Positions 53,754-62,100 of a stretch of 64,000 bases of DNA are shown in pieces. Position 1 is the first letter of the stretch. Each line of letters opens with the position of its first letter. The stretch is from Ruficoccus amylovorans (GTDB lineage Bacteria; Verrucomicrobiota; Verrucomicrobiia; Opitutales; Cerasicoccaceae): NCBI RefSeq assembly GCF_014230085.1, contig NZ_JACHVB010000013.1, positions 186,001 through 250,000 on the forward strand, written 5' to 3'. Below the pieces are notes generated by a model, which did no database searches, was not told the origin of the DNA, and saw nothing but the letters and a program-made list of their open reading frames with translations. The translations under genes were made by a program, and so were the position numbers.

Positions 53754-55688
53754 TTACTCGTAGGACTGGAAATTGTACGGCCAGCGCTCGACCATCCAGG
53801 TAGTCGGGCGGGCGCGCTTCCCATCGAACGCCCAACGGTCCAGCACCTCGCCGTTCTCACGTGACAAAAGGATATCATCGATTTCGACGGTTTCTTTGCT
53901 CCGCGGAAAATCGATCCTTATACCAATCAGTTCAGCACTGACCTCGAACGGAATTTCGCAGGTTTGCCAGTCACTGTCACCCTCTACGGAAAACTCGGTG
54001 CTTCGCTCGCGGTTAAACACCCAATCGGAACGATCCGACCAGTAAAAACGACCTTGACCAGCACTTCCGGAGCGTACCCGAAACGAAACCTTGAGTGGCC
54101 CGGTGACCCGGGGAAGGTTCCGGGTGGAAATACCCGAGCCTTTCAACTCAACCGCCCCATCCCCGGACAGGGAGAGCGAATCATTTCTCGTTGCACCGAT
54201 CCACCCGTCCACCGGAAGCAGTTCAGGCGAAAAATCCGGATTCGGTTTGGGACGAACTCCCGGCGGGCTCATATAGTGCTCGCGGAGCATGGCAGCCATC
54301 TTGCGTACCCGCTCGGGCTCCTCCACCGCCAGGTTGTGGTACTCACCGGAATCTTCCGCGAGGTTATACAGCTCGTATTGCTCCGGCCACAGGTCCGTCT
54401 GATAGAAAACTTCAACCAGCACCCAGTCCCCCATCCGGACCCATGCTCCGGCAGGAGAACGTTCGCCGAAATTCTCAGGGAAATAGCAGTAGATCGCCTC
54501 GCGGTCGATCCCTCCTCCTTGCAACAAAGGCGCGAGGCTCACACCGTCCAGAGTCTGCTGCTCCGGCAAGCCGATATTACACATTTCAAGAAGCGTCGGA
54601 TACATGTCCACACCAGTGACGGGCTCGGTACTGACTTGCGCATCGTCGATGACGCCGGGCCACGAGATCAGCAAGGGTACGCGCGAGCCTCCCTGAAACA
54701 CTGTCCCCTTGCCCGAACGCAAGGGCTCATTACTGGTGATCGGCACACTCTCACCGGGCACGGAGCGGTCGTCCTTGCCCCCATTATCAGAGGTAAAGAC
54801 GATGATGGTATTGTCGGCCTGGCCGCTCTCTTCCAGATAGTCCAGTATATCCGCAAGGCTGTCGTCCACACTGCGCAACATCGCCGCCATGGTCGGACTT
54901 TGATGGCGGCCCGTCGGGTCTTTGCGGTTTTTATAATATTCGATCAGCTCTTCCTTACCCTGCCACGGTCCATGAACGCCCCAGTGCCAGAGGCATAAGA
55001 AGAAGGGCTTGTCGCTTTTCTCCTCCATGAAGGCGATAGCCTCATCTGTTGCCCGGTCGGTGATATATTCGCCATCCGGCCCGTTGGTCACATTCCCCCG
55101 CTGGAACCGGTAGGGCGAAAAATAACTTGGCGGGCCCGCGTCAGGCGCACCATGAAAGCTATGCTCAAAGCCCTGCTTATCCGGCCAAAACTTCTCATCC
55201 AACCCCATGTGCCACTTGCCGATAAAACCGGTGCGGTAGCCGGCATCCTGGAAAGCTTCCGCCAGCGTGTACTGCTCCGGATCGAGATAGCGCTTTGAGG
55301 TCGGCAGCAAGTAACGACTGGTGCGCGGTACGCCTTTCTCTTGATACTCGGGGTCATCCCTGAGCGCGGTGTGGCCCCAGGCCGTCGTCATCCCGTGACG
55401 CGCCGGGTACTGACCACTGAGGAGTGACGCCCGCGCCGGCGAACATAGCGGGCTGGCCGAGTAGGCGTCCGTAAAACGCACGGACGACTGAGCCAGACGC
55501 TCCAGGGCCGGAGACTCATAGTAGGTCGAACCGTACACAGAGGAATCCGCCCAGCCCATGTCATCCACGAGGATAAAAATGACATTGGGCTTCTCTTGAG
55601 GAGCCGCTGATGAGCTCATGGGGACAGCAGCTCCCAATAGGGACAGAGCCACGCCCAAGGTATGCGTGTCGATCAAGTTACGGGCCAT
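53754..55688 (-). CDS. Exported S1-family sulfatase with C-terminal beta-rich module
   Basis: 644 residues. Signal peptide about 1-28; FILVDDMGWADSS metal site; Cys82-Ser-Pro-Ala-Arg86 motif (Ala in place of the usual Ser); GKWHMGLDEKFWPD; TSDNGGKDDRS. The catalytic part ends near residue 480. A further 150-160 residues form a beta-rich module (SLSLSGDGAVELKGSGIST, WQTCEIPFEVSAELIGIRID, DRWAFDGK), which resembles a carbohydrate-binding type domain. Such an appendage could anchor the enzyme on polymeric substrate. Between two other sulfatase genes on the same strand, with gaps of 257 and 102 bases. Confidence 0.9.
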   Translation of the reverse strand: MARNLIDTHTLGVALSLLGAAVPMSSSAAPQEKPNVIFILVDDMGWADSSVYGSTYYESPALERLAQSSVRFTDAYSASPLCSPARASLLSGQYPARHGMTTAWGHTALRDDPEYQEKGVPRTSRYLLPTSKRYLDPEQYTLAEAFQDAGYRTGFIGKWHMGLDEKFWPDKQGFEHSFHGAPDAGPPSYFSPYRFQRGNVTNGPDGEYITDRATDEAIAFMEEKSDKPFFLCLWHWGVHGPWQGKEELIEYYKNRKDPTGRHQSPTMAAMLRSVDDSLADILDYLEESGQADNTIIVFTSDNGGKDDRSVPGESVPITSNEPLRSGKGTVFQGGSRVPLLISWPGVIDDAQVSTEPVTGVDMYPTLLEMCNIGLPEQQTLDGVSLAPLLQGGGIDREAIYCYFPENFGERSPAGAWVRMGDWVLVEVFYQTDLWPEQYELYNLAEDSGEYHNLAVEEPERVRKMAAMLREHYMSPPGVRPKPNPDFSPELLPVDGWIGATRNDSLSLSGDGAVELKGSGISTRNLPRVTGPLKVSFRVRSGSAGQGRFYWSDRSDWVFNRERSTEFSVEGDSDWQTCEIPFEVSAELIGIRIDFPRSKETVEIDDILLSRENGEVLDRWAFDGKRARPTTWMVERWPYNFQSYE

Positions 55689-55790
55689 AGAATCTTGAGG
55701 TATTCGGGATTAAAGTGTCATTAGAATTTCGATACATAACAGCCGGGGCCGCACACTCGCCCGCAAATGGCGCGTGCTTTACCCTGGGGC

Positions 55791-57362
55791 TTAAGCCAGT
55801 CCCAGCGTTTGCTCCAAAGGTGGACCGACCGTTTTCCCTGTGCGTCCTTTGATCAACTCGTATTGCTCGGGCGTGGGAGGGATGGGCCCCGCCAGAAGCG
55901 GATCCCGGGTACGCACCATCTCCTGCTCGCAGCAAGCCGCCAACCGCTCGCGGACACCCGCAAACTCAGGATCATAGGCCAGATTGTGAGTCTCGTAAGG
56001 ATCGTTAACGATGTCGTAGAGCTCTTCCTTGTCCCGATCCGGATACTTGGCCAGAGAAGCCGAGCTGTGGTCAGGGCCCGCCAGGGTTGTCTCCGCCGGC
56101 CAACGATCACGGATATTCCGATCATCAGAAGCCATAATCTCTGCAGCCGTCGGATATTTTTTGGCAAAAGGATGGAAGTTCCGCAGGTAGTGATAACGGT
56201 CTGTGCGGATTGCCCGCACCGGGTCGTAATTCTCGTGATAATTACGCTCGGTAAAGATATATTCCTGCGGTGTGTACTCCCTTTCACCGGTGAGCCCGCT
56301 CCAGTGAGAATGGCCAAAGTTCTCCGGGGCCGGAACGCCCGCACAGTCAAGCAGCGTCGGAAAGAGGTCTACGTTATTAACCAGATGCGGGAAGCGCTTA
56401 CCTGCGGCCAATCTTCCGGGCTGGTAAAATATGTTGGTGATCTCCATCCCGTGGTCGTAGGCCGTCCCCTTCCCGCGACTGGAAAGAATCCCGTGGTCGG
56501 TCGTAAATACAAACAGCGTATTTTCGGCATCGTCCATCTGCTGAATAGCCTCGACCAACCGGGCCAACTGGGAATCCATATACCGGACACAAGGAGCGAA
56601 GCGCCTCATCATCTCATAGGAATACTCAGAAGCAGACATTTGGGGCGGGATGTAAGTATCCTCCACCCGGTCTATCCCGAATTTCTTCGCGCCGCGGCCA
56701 AAATGCTCCTCGTAGTAGCCGTCCGGCTTCCACTGGCTCCCGTGTGTCTCCATCGTGCCGATATTCAGGTAAAAAGGCGCATCTCCCTTACTGCGGCTGT
56801 CCATAAAGCCAATTGCATCATCCAGCGCGTTCTCGATAAAGTTGTCGGCCATCGATTTGCGGTGCTTGAGCACGCGCTGGTAGTGCATCTCGTCCGCACC
56901 CCCATGACGCTCATGCGTAAACCCCGCTGATGCGGTGACATAGCCGTTTGCATTCATCACATCGACCATGTTGGGTGGCTCATCCGCCAGCCGCCACCCG
57001 TGGTTAACCAATCCCATGAGTTGATTTCGGTGCGGAAGATGTCCCGTCATCGCACAACCGCGCGACGGGCTGCATGGCGGAGATGTGCAAAAGGCACTGT
57101 CGCAGGCGATTCCCTCAGCGGCCAAGCCCTCCAGCGTCGGCGTCGGAACGGGAACTCCATGCACGCTGCAGTGCTTTCCCAAATCATGGACAACCATGTA
57201 GATAATATTTGGCCGCCTAGACTTCTCACTGCGAATGACAGCCGGAGCCTGTCCCCGGGCCACGACGTTAGAAAGTAAACCTCCTGCTGCAGTAACGACA
57301 GCAGTACGAATGAATTGCCGCCGGGACGCGCCGGAAGATGGTGGGGGCGTTTCTTTCATCAA
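55791..57362 (-). CDS. S1-family sulfatase with Tat-type signal
   Basis: 523 residues. The N-terminus GASRRQFIRTAVVTAAGGLLSNVVA is a twin-arginine signal, implying export of a folded, cofactor-bearing enzyme. Motif Cys97-Ser-Pro-Ser-Arg101; the first metal site is MVVHDLGKH (Asp60 preceded by His instead of Asp). Later FTTDHGILSSRGKGTAYDHG and ELYDIVNDPYETHNLA. First gene of the second minus-strand run; an ATCAATATTGAT palindrome lies 19 bases upstream of the start. Divergent from the GH78-like gene, so the intergenic region may control both. Confidence 0.92.
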   Translation of the reverse strand: MMKETPPPSSGASRRQFIRTAVVTAAGGLLSNVVARGQAPAVIRSEKSRRPNIIYMVVHDLGKHCSVHGVPVPTPTLEGLAAEGIACDSAFCTSPPCSPSRGCAMTGHLPHRNQLMGLVNHGWRLADEPPNMVDVMNANGYVTASAGFTHERHGGADEMHYQRVLKHRKSMADNFIENALDDAIGFMDSRSKGDAPFYLNIGTMETHGSQWKPDGYYEEHFGRGAKKFGIDRVEDTYIPPQMSASEYSYEMMRRFAPCVRYMDSQLARLVEAIQQMDDAENTLFVFTTDHGILSSRGKGTAYDHGMEITNIFYQPGRLAAGKRFPHLVNNVDLFPTLLDCAGVPAPENFGHSHWSGLTGEREYTPQEYIFTERNYHENYDPVRAIRTDRYHYLRNFHPFAKKYPTAAEIMASDDRNIRDRWPAETTLAGPDHSSASLAKYPDRDKEELYDIVNDPYETHNLAYDPEFAGVRERLAACCEQEMVRTRDPLLAGPIPPTPEQYELIKGRTGKTVGPPLEQTLGLA

Positions 57363-57381
57363 CGAGAATGGGGTTTAAGTA

Positions 57382-57393
57382 ATCAATATTGAT
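57382..57393. promoter_or_regulatory. Palindromic operator candidate at the head of the second catabolic run
   Basis: ATCAATATTGAT, identical to 45552-45563, with the same following TT; the downstream bases are TTTCTTT here and TTTTTTT there. It lies 19 bases before the sulfatase start at 57362, which fits repression or roadblock of that gene. It is also in the divergent region of the GH78-like gene. Confidence 0.55.
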
Positions 57394-57716
57394 TTCTTTA
57401 AAAGAAATAAGAGCGGCAATACCTTTAAACTGTCAACCCATTTATTAAAAATTCATCATCTGGAGAATTCCCTCCCCAGATCAAATACTACTCCGCTCAC
57501 ATCTCAGAAAGAACTAATATAGCCTACAATTAATCGAATGATAAGCCAATTAAGACCTCCTTTATCGTTTCGAATGGCAAGCAGAGAGACAACGGTTACT
57601 TATTTCTCCCAGATCAAAACCATCCCCTTAAAGAATCATTTATAAACTTTTTTCTGGACTAGCATTAGTCCTGTGACAATAAATTTAGCATCCCCTTCCC
57701 CCATTTCTTGTTACGC
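57394..57716. other. AT-rich divergent regulatory region
   Basis: No coding frame supported. Distinctly more AT-rich than flanking genes, with many A/T runs. It should hold promoters for the divergent sulfatase and GH78-like genes; no single -35/-10 pair stands out. Confidence 0.45.
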
Positions 57717-59912
57717 ATGGCCCCGTCGAACATTTCACAAGCAACCCGCATCACCTCCCAAATGAGGCAGGCGGAATGTGTCTGGAGTCATCTACAACAC
57801 GGAAGTCACAGGGCTGGGCAAACCCTGATCTTCTATTGCGAGCTTTCCCGCCAAGCGGGGGCGCGCGCGGAGCTTCGAATAGCCGCGACAGACAGCTATC
57901 GGGTCTGGCTGGACGACGTCCCCATCGCCCAAGGACCGGCCCGCACGGCCCCCGGATATGCGAGAATCGACCAGATCCCGATCACACCCGCGCCTACGAC
58001 CGCGCACAGCCTTCTCGCCATTGAAGTCGCATGGGAAACCACCCCGCGCTTTGACCGCGCATCAAGCCCGGCTTTCCTCGCCGCGGAGTGGGAGGAAGAC
58101 GGAAAGATCGTCGCTGCGACAGGAGTCGGCAAGGACTGGAAAGTCGTTCAGCCTGGCTGGCGTCTTGAAGCTATGGAAAAATTTTCCGCACAGCGTGGAC
58201 GGATTGAGGCCATGCGCTTTCATCGCCCCGCATGCTACATAAACCTGCGAGCCTCATTGCGCGGATTTGAATCCGTTGCGCCCACCACGCTTTGCCCGGA
58301 AGACCAACCGCGTTTCCTTCCGCGCCGTGCTCCGCTCCCCCTGTTCTCAGAACTCCCGGTCGAGGCGATAATCGCCAGCGGCGATTTTTCTCTTGGGAAA
58401 GAAAAAGCCCATGACATGGACTTCTGGTGGAAAGCGCCGGAGTATAACGAACCACTTCGCCGGCTCGCGTTAAACGCTCAGGCAGTCGATATTTCCGGCC
58501 TCCTTGAGCGGATCAGCGAAACCAAACGAAGGGAAGCGCCTCCGCCGTCCCTTCCCCTCGGCTTGCAAACCGGCCAGTGGGCGCTCCTCGGCTTTGGACG
58601 CAATGCAACCGGCTTCCTCGACCTGGAAGTTTACTGCGAGCGCCCCGTCAGCCTGCTCGCAACCTTCGACGAAGTCCTGACCGATGGCTCCGTCAGCCCC
58701 TCCCGCAACAAGTGCCATCCCGCTTTTTACTGGGAATTGTGCTCAGGCCACCATCGGCTGCGCACGTTCGAGCCGCAAACCTTGCAATACCTGCAACTCT
58801 GGACGCTGGAGGGTTCGATCCATCTTGAGCGAATCGATCTGGTGGAGATGACACACCCTTGCCCCCGCCCGCGATGGCCGAATGCAGAGCCGAAAATGCA
58901 GCCGATATTGGAGGCGAGTTGGCAGACCTTCAGGCAAAACGCGATCGACATCTTCATGGATTGCCCGGGGCGCGAAAGAGCCGGGTGGCTTTGCGACAGT
59001 TTCTTCACCGCGCGCGCCGAATACCTCTTCACCGGATGCAACGCGATTGAAACCGACTTTTTGGAGAACTTCCTCCTGGCGGAAACCTACGAGAATATCC
59101 CGGCCGGAATGCTACCTATGTGCTGGCCGGCTGACAATCCACTGAAAATGTTCATCCCCCAATGGGCCCTGTGGTTTATCCTAGAAATCTGCGAGACACC
59201 CGCCCGAAGCGGCAATGATGAACTCGTCGAAATGGCCCAACAGAAGACCGATGGGATATTTCAGTGGTTCTCTGGCTATCTCAACAGTGAGGGCTTTCTG
59301 GAAAACCTGCCCGGCTGGAATTTCGTGGAGTGGTCGAAGTCGAATGACCTCACCACTGGAGTCAACTTCCCTACGCAGTTCCTCTATGCCGCAGCTCTCA
59401 TAGCTGCCGGGCGCACCTACTCCAGAGACGACTGGGTAGAGGCCGGACAATCCCTCCGGCAACGGGCTGCCGAACGGTCTTTCGATGGCGAATGGTTCCA
59501 CGATCAGGCCCTGCGAAAAGACGATGGTCTGACTCTCAGCGCCGAGCGGACTGAAACCTGCCAGTACTACGCCTTTTTCTTCGGAGCGGCCTCTCCCCAA
59601 ACCACCCCAACCCTCTGGCAGCGGCTGGTCAAAGACTTCGGACCGCTGCGCAATGCCTCAAGCCAATACCCGGAGATCTTCCCCTCCAACGCTTTTATCG
59701 GGAACATTCTGAGGTTTGAATGCCTCAAACGGCACGGTGAATCCAAGCGCCTTTCGCAAGAGCTTCTCAGTTACTATGCCCCGATGGCAGAGAGCACCGG
59801 CACTCTCTGGGAACATTCCAGCAGCAAGGCAAGTTGCAATCACGGCTTCGCTTCCTACATCGCCTGCCTCATGGACGCTGCTCCTGCGCAGGAACCGCCT
59901 TTCCTCATTTGA
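57717..59912 (+). CDS. GH78-like (alpha-L-rhamnosidase-type) protein, no signal peptide
   Basis: 731 residues from ATG 57717 (MAPSNISQATRITSQ). N-terminal beta domains (LRIAATDSYRVWLDDVPIAQGPARTAPGYARID resembles the carbohydrate-binding-like lobe of rhamnosidases) precede an (alpha/alpha)6 barrel (about residues 395-690). The block FMDCPGRERAGWLCDSFFTARAEYL recalls the GH78 acid-containing region DCPQRDERxGWTGD, though with differences. Likely an inverting glycosidase acting on rhamnose or a related sugar. No signal peptide, so probably cytoplasmic. First of three plus-strand genes divergent from the sulfatase run. The family is recalled from fold and motif and may be a GH78-related new group. 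Confidence 0.6.
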   Translation: MAPSNISQATRITSQMRQAECVWSHLQHGSHRAGQTLIFYCELSRQAGARAELRIAATDSYRVWLDDVPIAQGPARTAPGYARIDQIPITPAPTTAHSLLAIEVAWETTPRFDRASSPAFLAAEWEEDGKIVAATGVGKDWKVVQPGWRLEAMEKFSAQRGRIEAMRFHRPACYINLRASLRGFESVAPTTLCPEDQPRFLPRRAPLPLFSELPVEAIIASGDFSLGKEKAHDMDFWWKAPEYNEPLRRLALNAQAVDISGLLERISETKRREAPPPSLPLGLQTGQWALLGFGRNATGFLDLEVYCERPVSLLATFDEVLTDGSVSPSRNKCHPAFYWELCSGHHRLRTFEPQTLQYLQLWTLEGSIHLERIDLVEMTHPCPRPRWPNAEPKMQPILEASWQTFRQNAIDIFMDCPGRERAGWLCDSFFTARAEYLFTGCNAIETDFLENFLLAETYENIPAGMLPMCWPADNPLKMFIPQWALWFILEICETPARSGNDELVEMAQQKTDGIFQWFSGYLNSEGFLENLPGWNFVEWSKSNDLTTGVNFPTQFLYAAALIAAGRTYSRDDWVEAGQSLRQRAAERSFDGEWFHDQALRKDDGLTLSAERTETCQYYAFFFGAASPQTTPTLWQRLVKDFGPLRNASSQYPEIFPSNAFIGNILRFECLKRHGESKRLSQELLSYYAPMAESTGTLWEHSSSKASCNHGFASYIACLMDAAPAQEPPFLI

Positions 59913-59942
59913 TTCCGCTCATTTCCAACCCCTGCCTATCCC

Positions 59943-60779
59943 ATGCACCGGCGTAACTTTATCTATTCTCTGGCACTGTCCGTCACTGCAGGCGTAGCCA
60001 CCCCCTGGAAATCCGCCCTGACCGCCCAACCCATTTCTCCACGGGGCGCAGGTACCGGCTACAGCATCGAGGGAGAAGGTGCTTACGCGCTTGCCCCCAT
60101 TGCCGATTTCGTGCGCAAGAATGGGCTACTTGAAACAGCCCCGGAAAACCCCGACGCAGCAACATTGGTTTATTCTCTGGTCGAATGGAAACAGGCCAAC
60201 CGCAAAAGCCCGCCCACATGCGGGGAATATGGCACGCTGCGCATCCAGTACAAAAGGCAGCCGGATGGCGCCGAATACCAACTCGCCCGCATGGAGCAAA
60301 TGGTGGAGAGCACCGCCTTGGTCCGACGCAACGGGAATAGCCTGAGTTGGGAGTTCGAGCAAAAACCCCGTGGCAAGGAGTCGATGGACCTCGGCCTGAG
60401 CACGCGGGTTCGCGGAGAGGCCGGCAATGGCCTCTGGCGGCAGTCCATTAACGGCCGTGAAGAAAGCGGAAATCTCGAACATCATCCCGTTGCCGACTGT
60501 GAACTGCTCACTGGGGGGGTGCCGCTGTCAAAACTGGCACAGTCAGGCCCCGCCACGCTCTTCAGCCATGAGTTTTGTTTCCAGCATCCGGCGCCCTGCG
60601 AGGTAAGCCAAAATGAACCGCTGACTTTACGCGGTCAGACGGAAAACCTTTCGCTCGCGGTTTACAGCCTCAGTTGTGCGCACCGTCTCCCCCAGCACTA
60701 CCTCGTGCCCACGGGGCAGCAATACAGTACCGCCTGCACGGAGTTCGCCACCTCGTTCATCCTAAAACAGATCGCCTGA
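59943..60779 (+). CDS. Exported protein of unknown function (Tat-like signal)
   Basis: 278 residues. The N-terminus MHRRNFIYSLALSVTAGVA resembles a twin-arginine signal. The rest is polar and mainly beta in pattern (YSIEGEGAYALAPIADFVRK, TLRIQYKRQ, SMDLGLSTRVRGEAGNGLW, LSLAVYSLSCAHRLPQHYLVPTG). No recognised domain or catalytic motif. It starts 30 bases after the GH78-like gene and ends 10 bases before a sulfatase gene, so it belongs to this plus-strand operon and likely takes part in glycan metabolism. Confidence 0.6.
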   Translation: MHRRNFIYSLALSVTAGVATPWKSALTAQPISPRGAGTGYSIEGEGAYALAPIADFVRKNGLLETAPENPDAATLVYSLVEWKQANRKSPPTCGEYGTLRIQYKRQPDGAEYQLARMEQMVESTALVRRNGNSLSWEFEQKPRGKESMDLGLSTRVRGEAGNGLWRQSINGREESGNLEHHPVADCELLTGGVPLSKLAQSGPATLFSHEFCFQHPAPCEVSQNEPLTLRGQTENLSLAVYSLSCAHRLPQHYLVPTGQQYSTACTEFATSFILKQIA

Positions 60780-60789
60780 TTTCTTCAGC

Positions 60790-62085
60790 ATGAGCACCCA
60801 GCCCCCCAATATCATTTTCTGCCACGTTGACCAGTTGACCTATGACACGCTCAGTTCCCTGGGCGACCCCTGGGTTCACACGCCGAACATCGACCGCATT
60901 CGCGCCGAGGGTATGAGCTTCGAGATAGCGCAGGGCGCCTACCCCGTCTGCTGCCCGGCACGCACCAGTTGGTACACCGGTCGCATGTCCAGCGAACATG
61001 GGACCTGGGACAACGCTGTCCCCATCCGCGAAGACATGCCCGATCTGGGGCATTGGCTGCGTGAGCGCTCCTACGACTGCTACTATGCGGGTAAGTGGCA
61101 CCTCGTCGATCGTGACGTGGCCGACTGCTTTATCGACCTCTACCCCCACCGGCCTTTCGGGGAGAAAGACGACCCTCACGTTGCGCAAACTGCAACCGCC
61201 TTTATCGCACAACGCCCTGCCGACGGCAACCCCTTCTTCCTCAACCTCGGTTTCCAAAACCCTCACGACATCTGCTACACCTCTTTCGGCAGCGACAACA
61301 CGGCGATGAAAGTAGGTATGAACGGCGAACTGGAAGGCAAGTTGCCAGACCTCCCCCCCACTTACGATCCGGACAAGCCGCTGGCCGCTGCCGCCTCCGA
61401 CTCCTGGGGGCCGGATGAACTGCGCCTGCACAACTATTACTACTACCGGATGATCGAGATGGTCGATCAGGAAATCGGGCGCGTTTATGACGCTCTGGCC
61501 GACTCCCCTTTCCGGGATAACACGCTGTTCATCTTCAGTGCAGATCACGGTGAAATGATGGGGCACCACAATCACCTGCGCAAAGGGCTTCTCTACGAGG
61601 AATCCTTGCGCGTCCCGCTGACGTTCGTCTGGCCCGGACACATTGAGGCGGGAGTCATCGACACACAGCACTGCGCGAGCGGAGTGGACGTGACCGCTAC
61701 GATTCTTGACTACGCGGGCGCCGAGCCGATGCCGGGCATGCGCGTCGCCCGCAGCCTGCGTCCGTTCCTTGAAGGCAAGGACACCGACTGGCGTGAATAC
61801 ACTCCCGCGGAAACGGTCAAGGGTGGCGTCCAGAACAGCTTTCGCGACGAGCGCTTCAAGAGCATCTTTAATTTCGAGCGCAAGGCGGTCGAGCTTTACG
61901 ATTATCGCGCCGATCCGAACGAAACGAAAAACCTCGCCCGTGACCCTGCTTACGCCGATGTGCTGGAGCGCCACCTGTACTATATCGAGGACTACAACAC
62001 CGATACCGTCGAGTGGTCGGACTTCTATACCCAGGAACTCAAGCGCCGCAACGTCGTCATAGACAGAGATGTTTTCGGCGGATAG
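60790..62085 (+). CDS. S1-family sulfatase, cytoplasmic (CCPAR)
   Basis: 431 residues, without a signal peptide (MSTQPPNIIFCHVDQLTYD). Modification motif Cys54-Cys-Pro-Ala-Arg58; the first metal site is VDQ (Val-Asp14) as in choline-sulfatase or phosphonate-monoester-hydrolase relatives; FSADHGEMMGHHNHLRKG carries the second metal pair. ELYDYRADPNETKNLA is the usual C-terminal block. Probably acts inside the cell on imported sulfated mono- or oligosaccharides. Last gene of the plus-strand group; its stop codon lies in a hairpin shared with the convergent AraC gene. Confidence 0.9.
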   Translation: MSTQPPNIIFCHVDQLTYDTLSSLGDPWVHTPNIDRIRAEGMSFEIAQGAYPVCCPARTSWYTGRMSSEHGTWDNAVPIREDMPDLGHWLRERSYDCYYAGKWHLVDRDVADCFIDLYPHRPFGEKDDPHVAQTATAFIAQRPADGNPFFLNLGFQNPHDICYTSFGSDNTAMKVGMNGELEGKLPDLPPTYDPDKPLAAAASDSWGPDELRLHNYYYYRMIEMVDQEIGRVYDALADSPFRDNTLFIFSADHGEMMGHHNHLRKGLLYEESLRVPLTFVWPGHIEAGVIDTQHCASGVDVTATILDYAGAEPMPGMRVARSLRPFLEGKDTDWREYTPAETVKGGVQNSFRDERFKSIFNFERKAVELYDYRADPNETKNLARDPAYADVLERHLYYIEDYNTDTVEWSDFYTQELKRRNVVIDRDVFGG

Positions 62086-62100
62086 GGAGAGCCCTATCCG
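62079..62100. terminator. 9-bp hairpin carrying both convergent stop codons
   Basis: CGGATAGGG-AGAG-CCCTATCCG is a perfect 9-bp stem with a GNRA-like 4-nt loop. The TAG of the plus-strand sulfatase (62083-62085) lies in one arm and the TAG of the minus-strand AraC gene (62096-62094) in the other. No T-tract. Likely bidirectional terminator or 3'-end stabilising hairpin. Confidence 0.55.

Noticed and set aside
36300-62085. Calling the locus a canonical PUL
   Set aside because: No SusC/SusD pair or hybrid two-component regulator is present. It is better described as a sulfatase-rich catabolic locus with a GPH importer.
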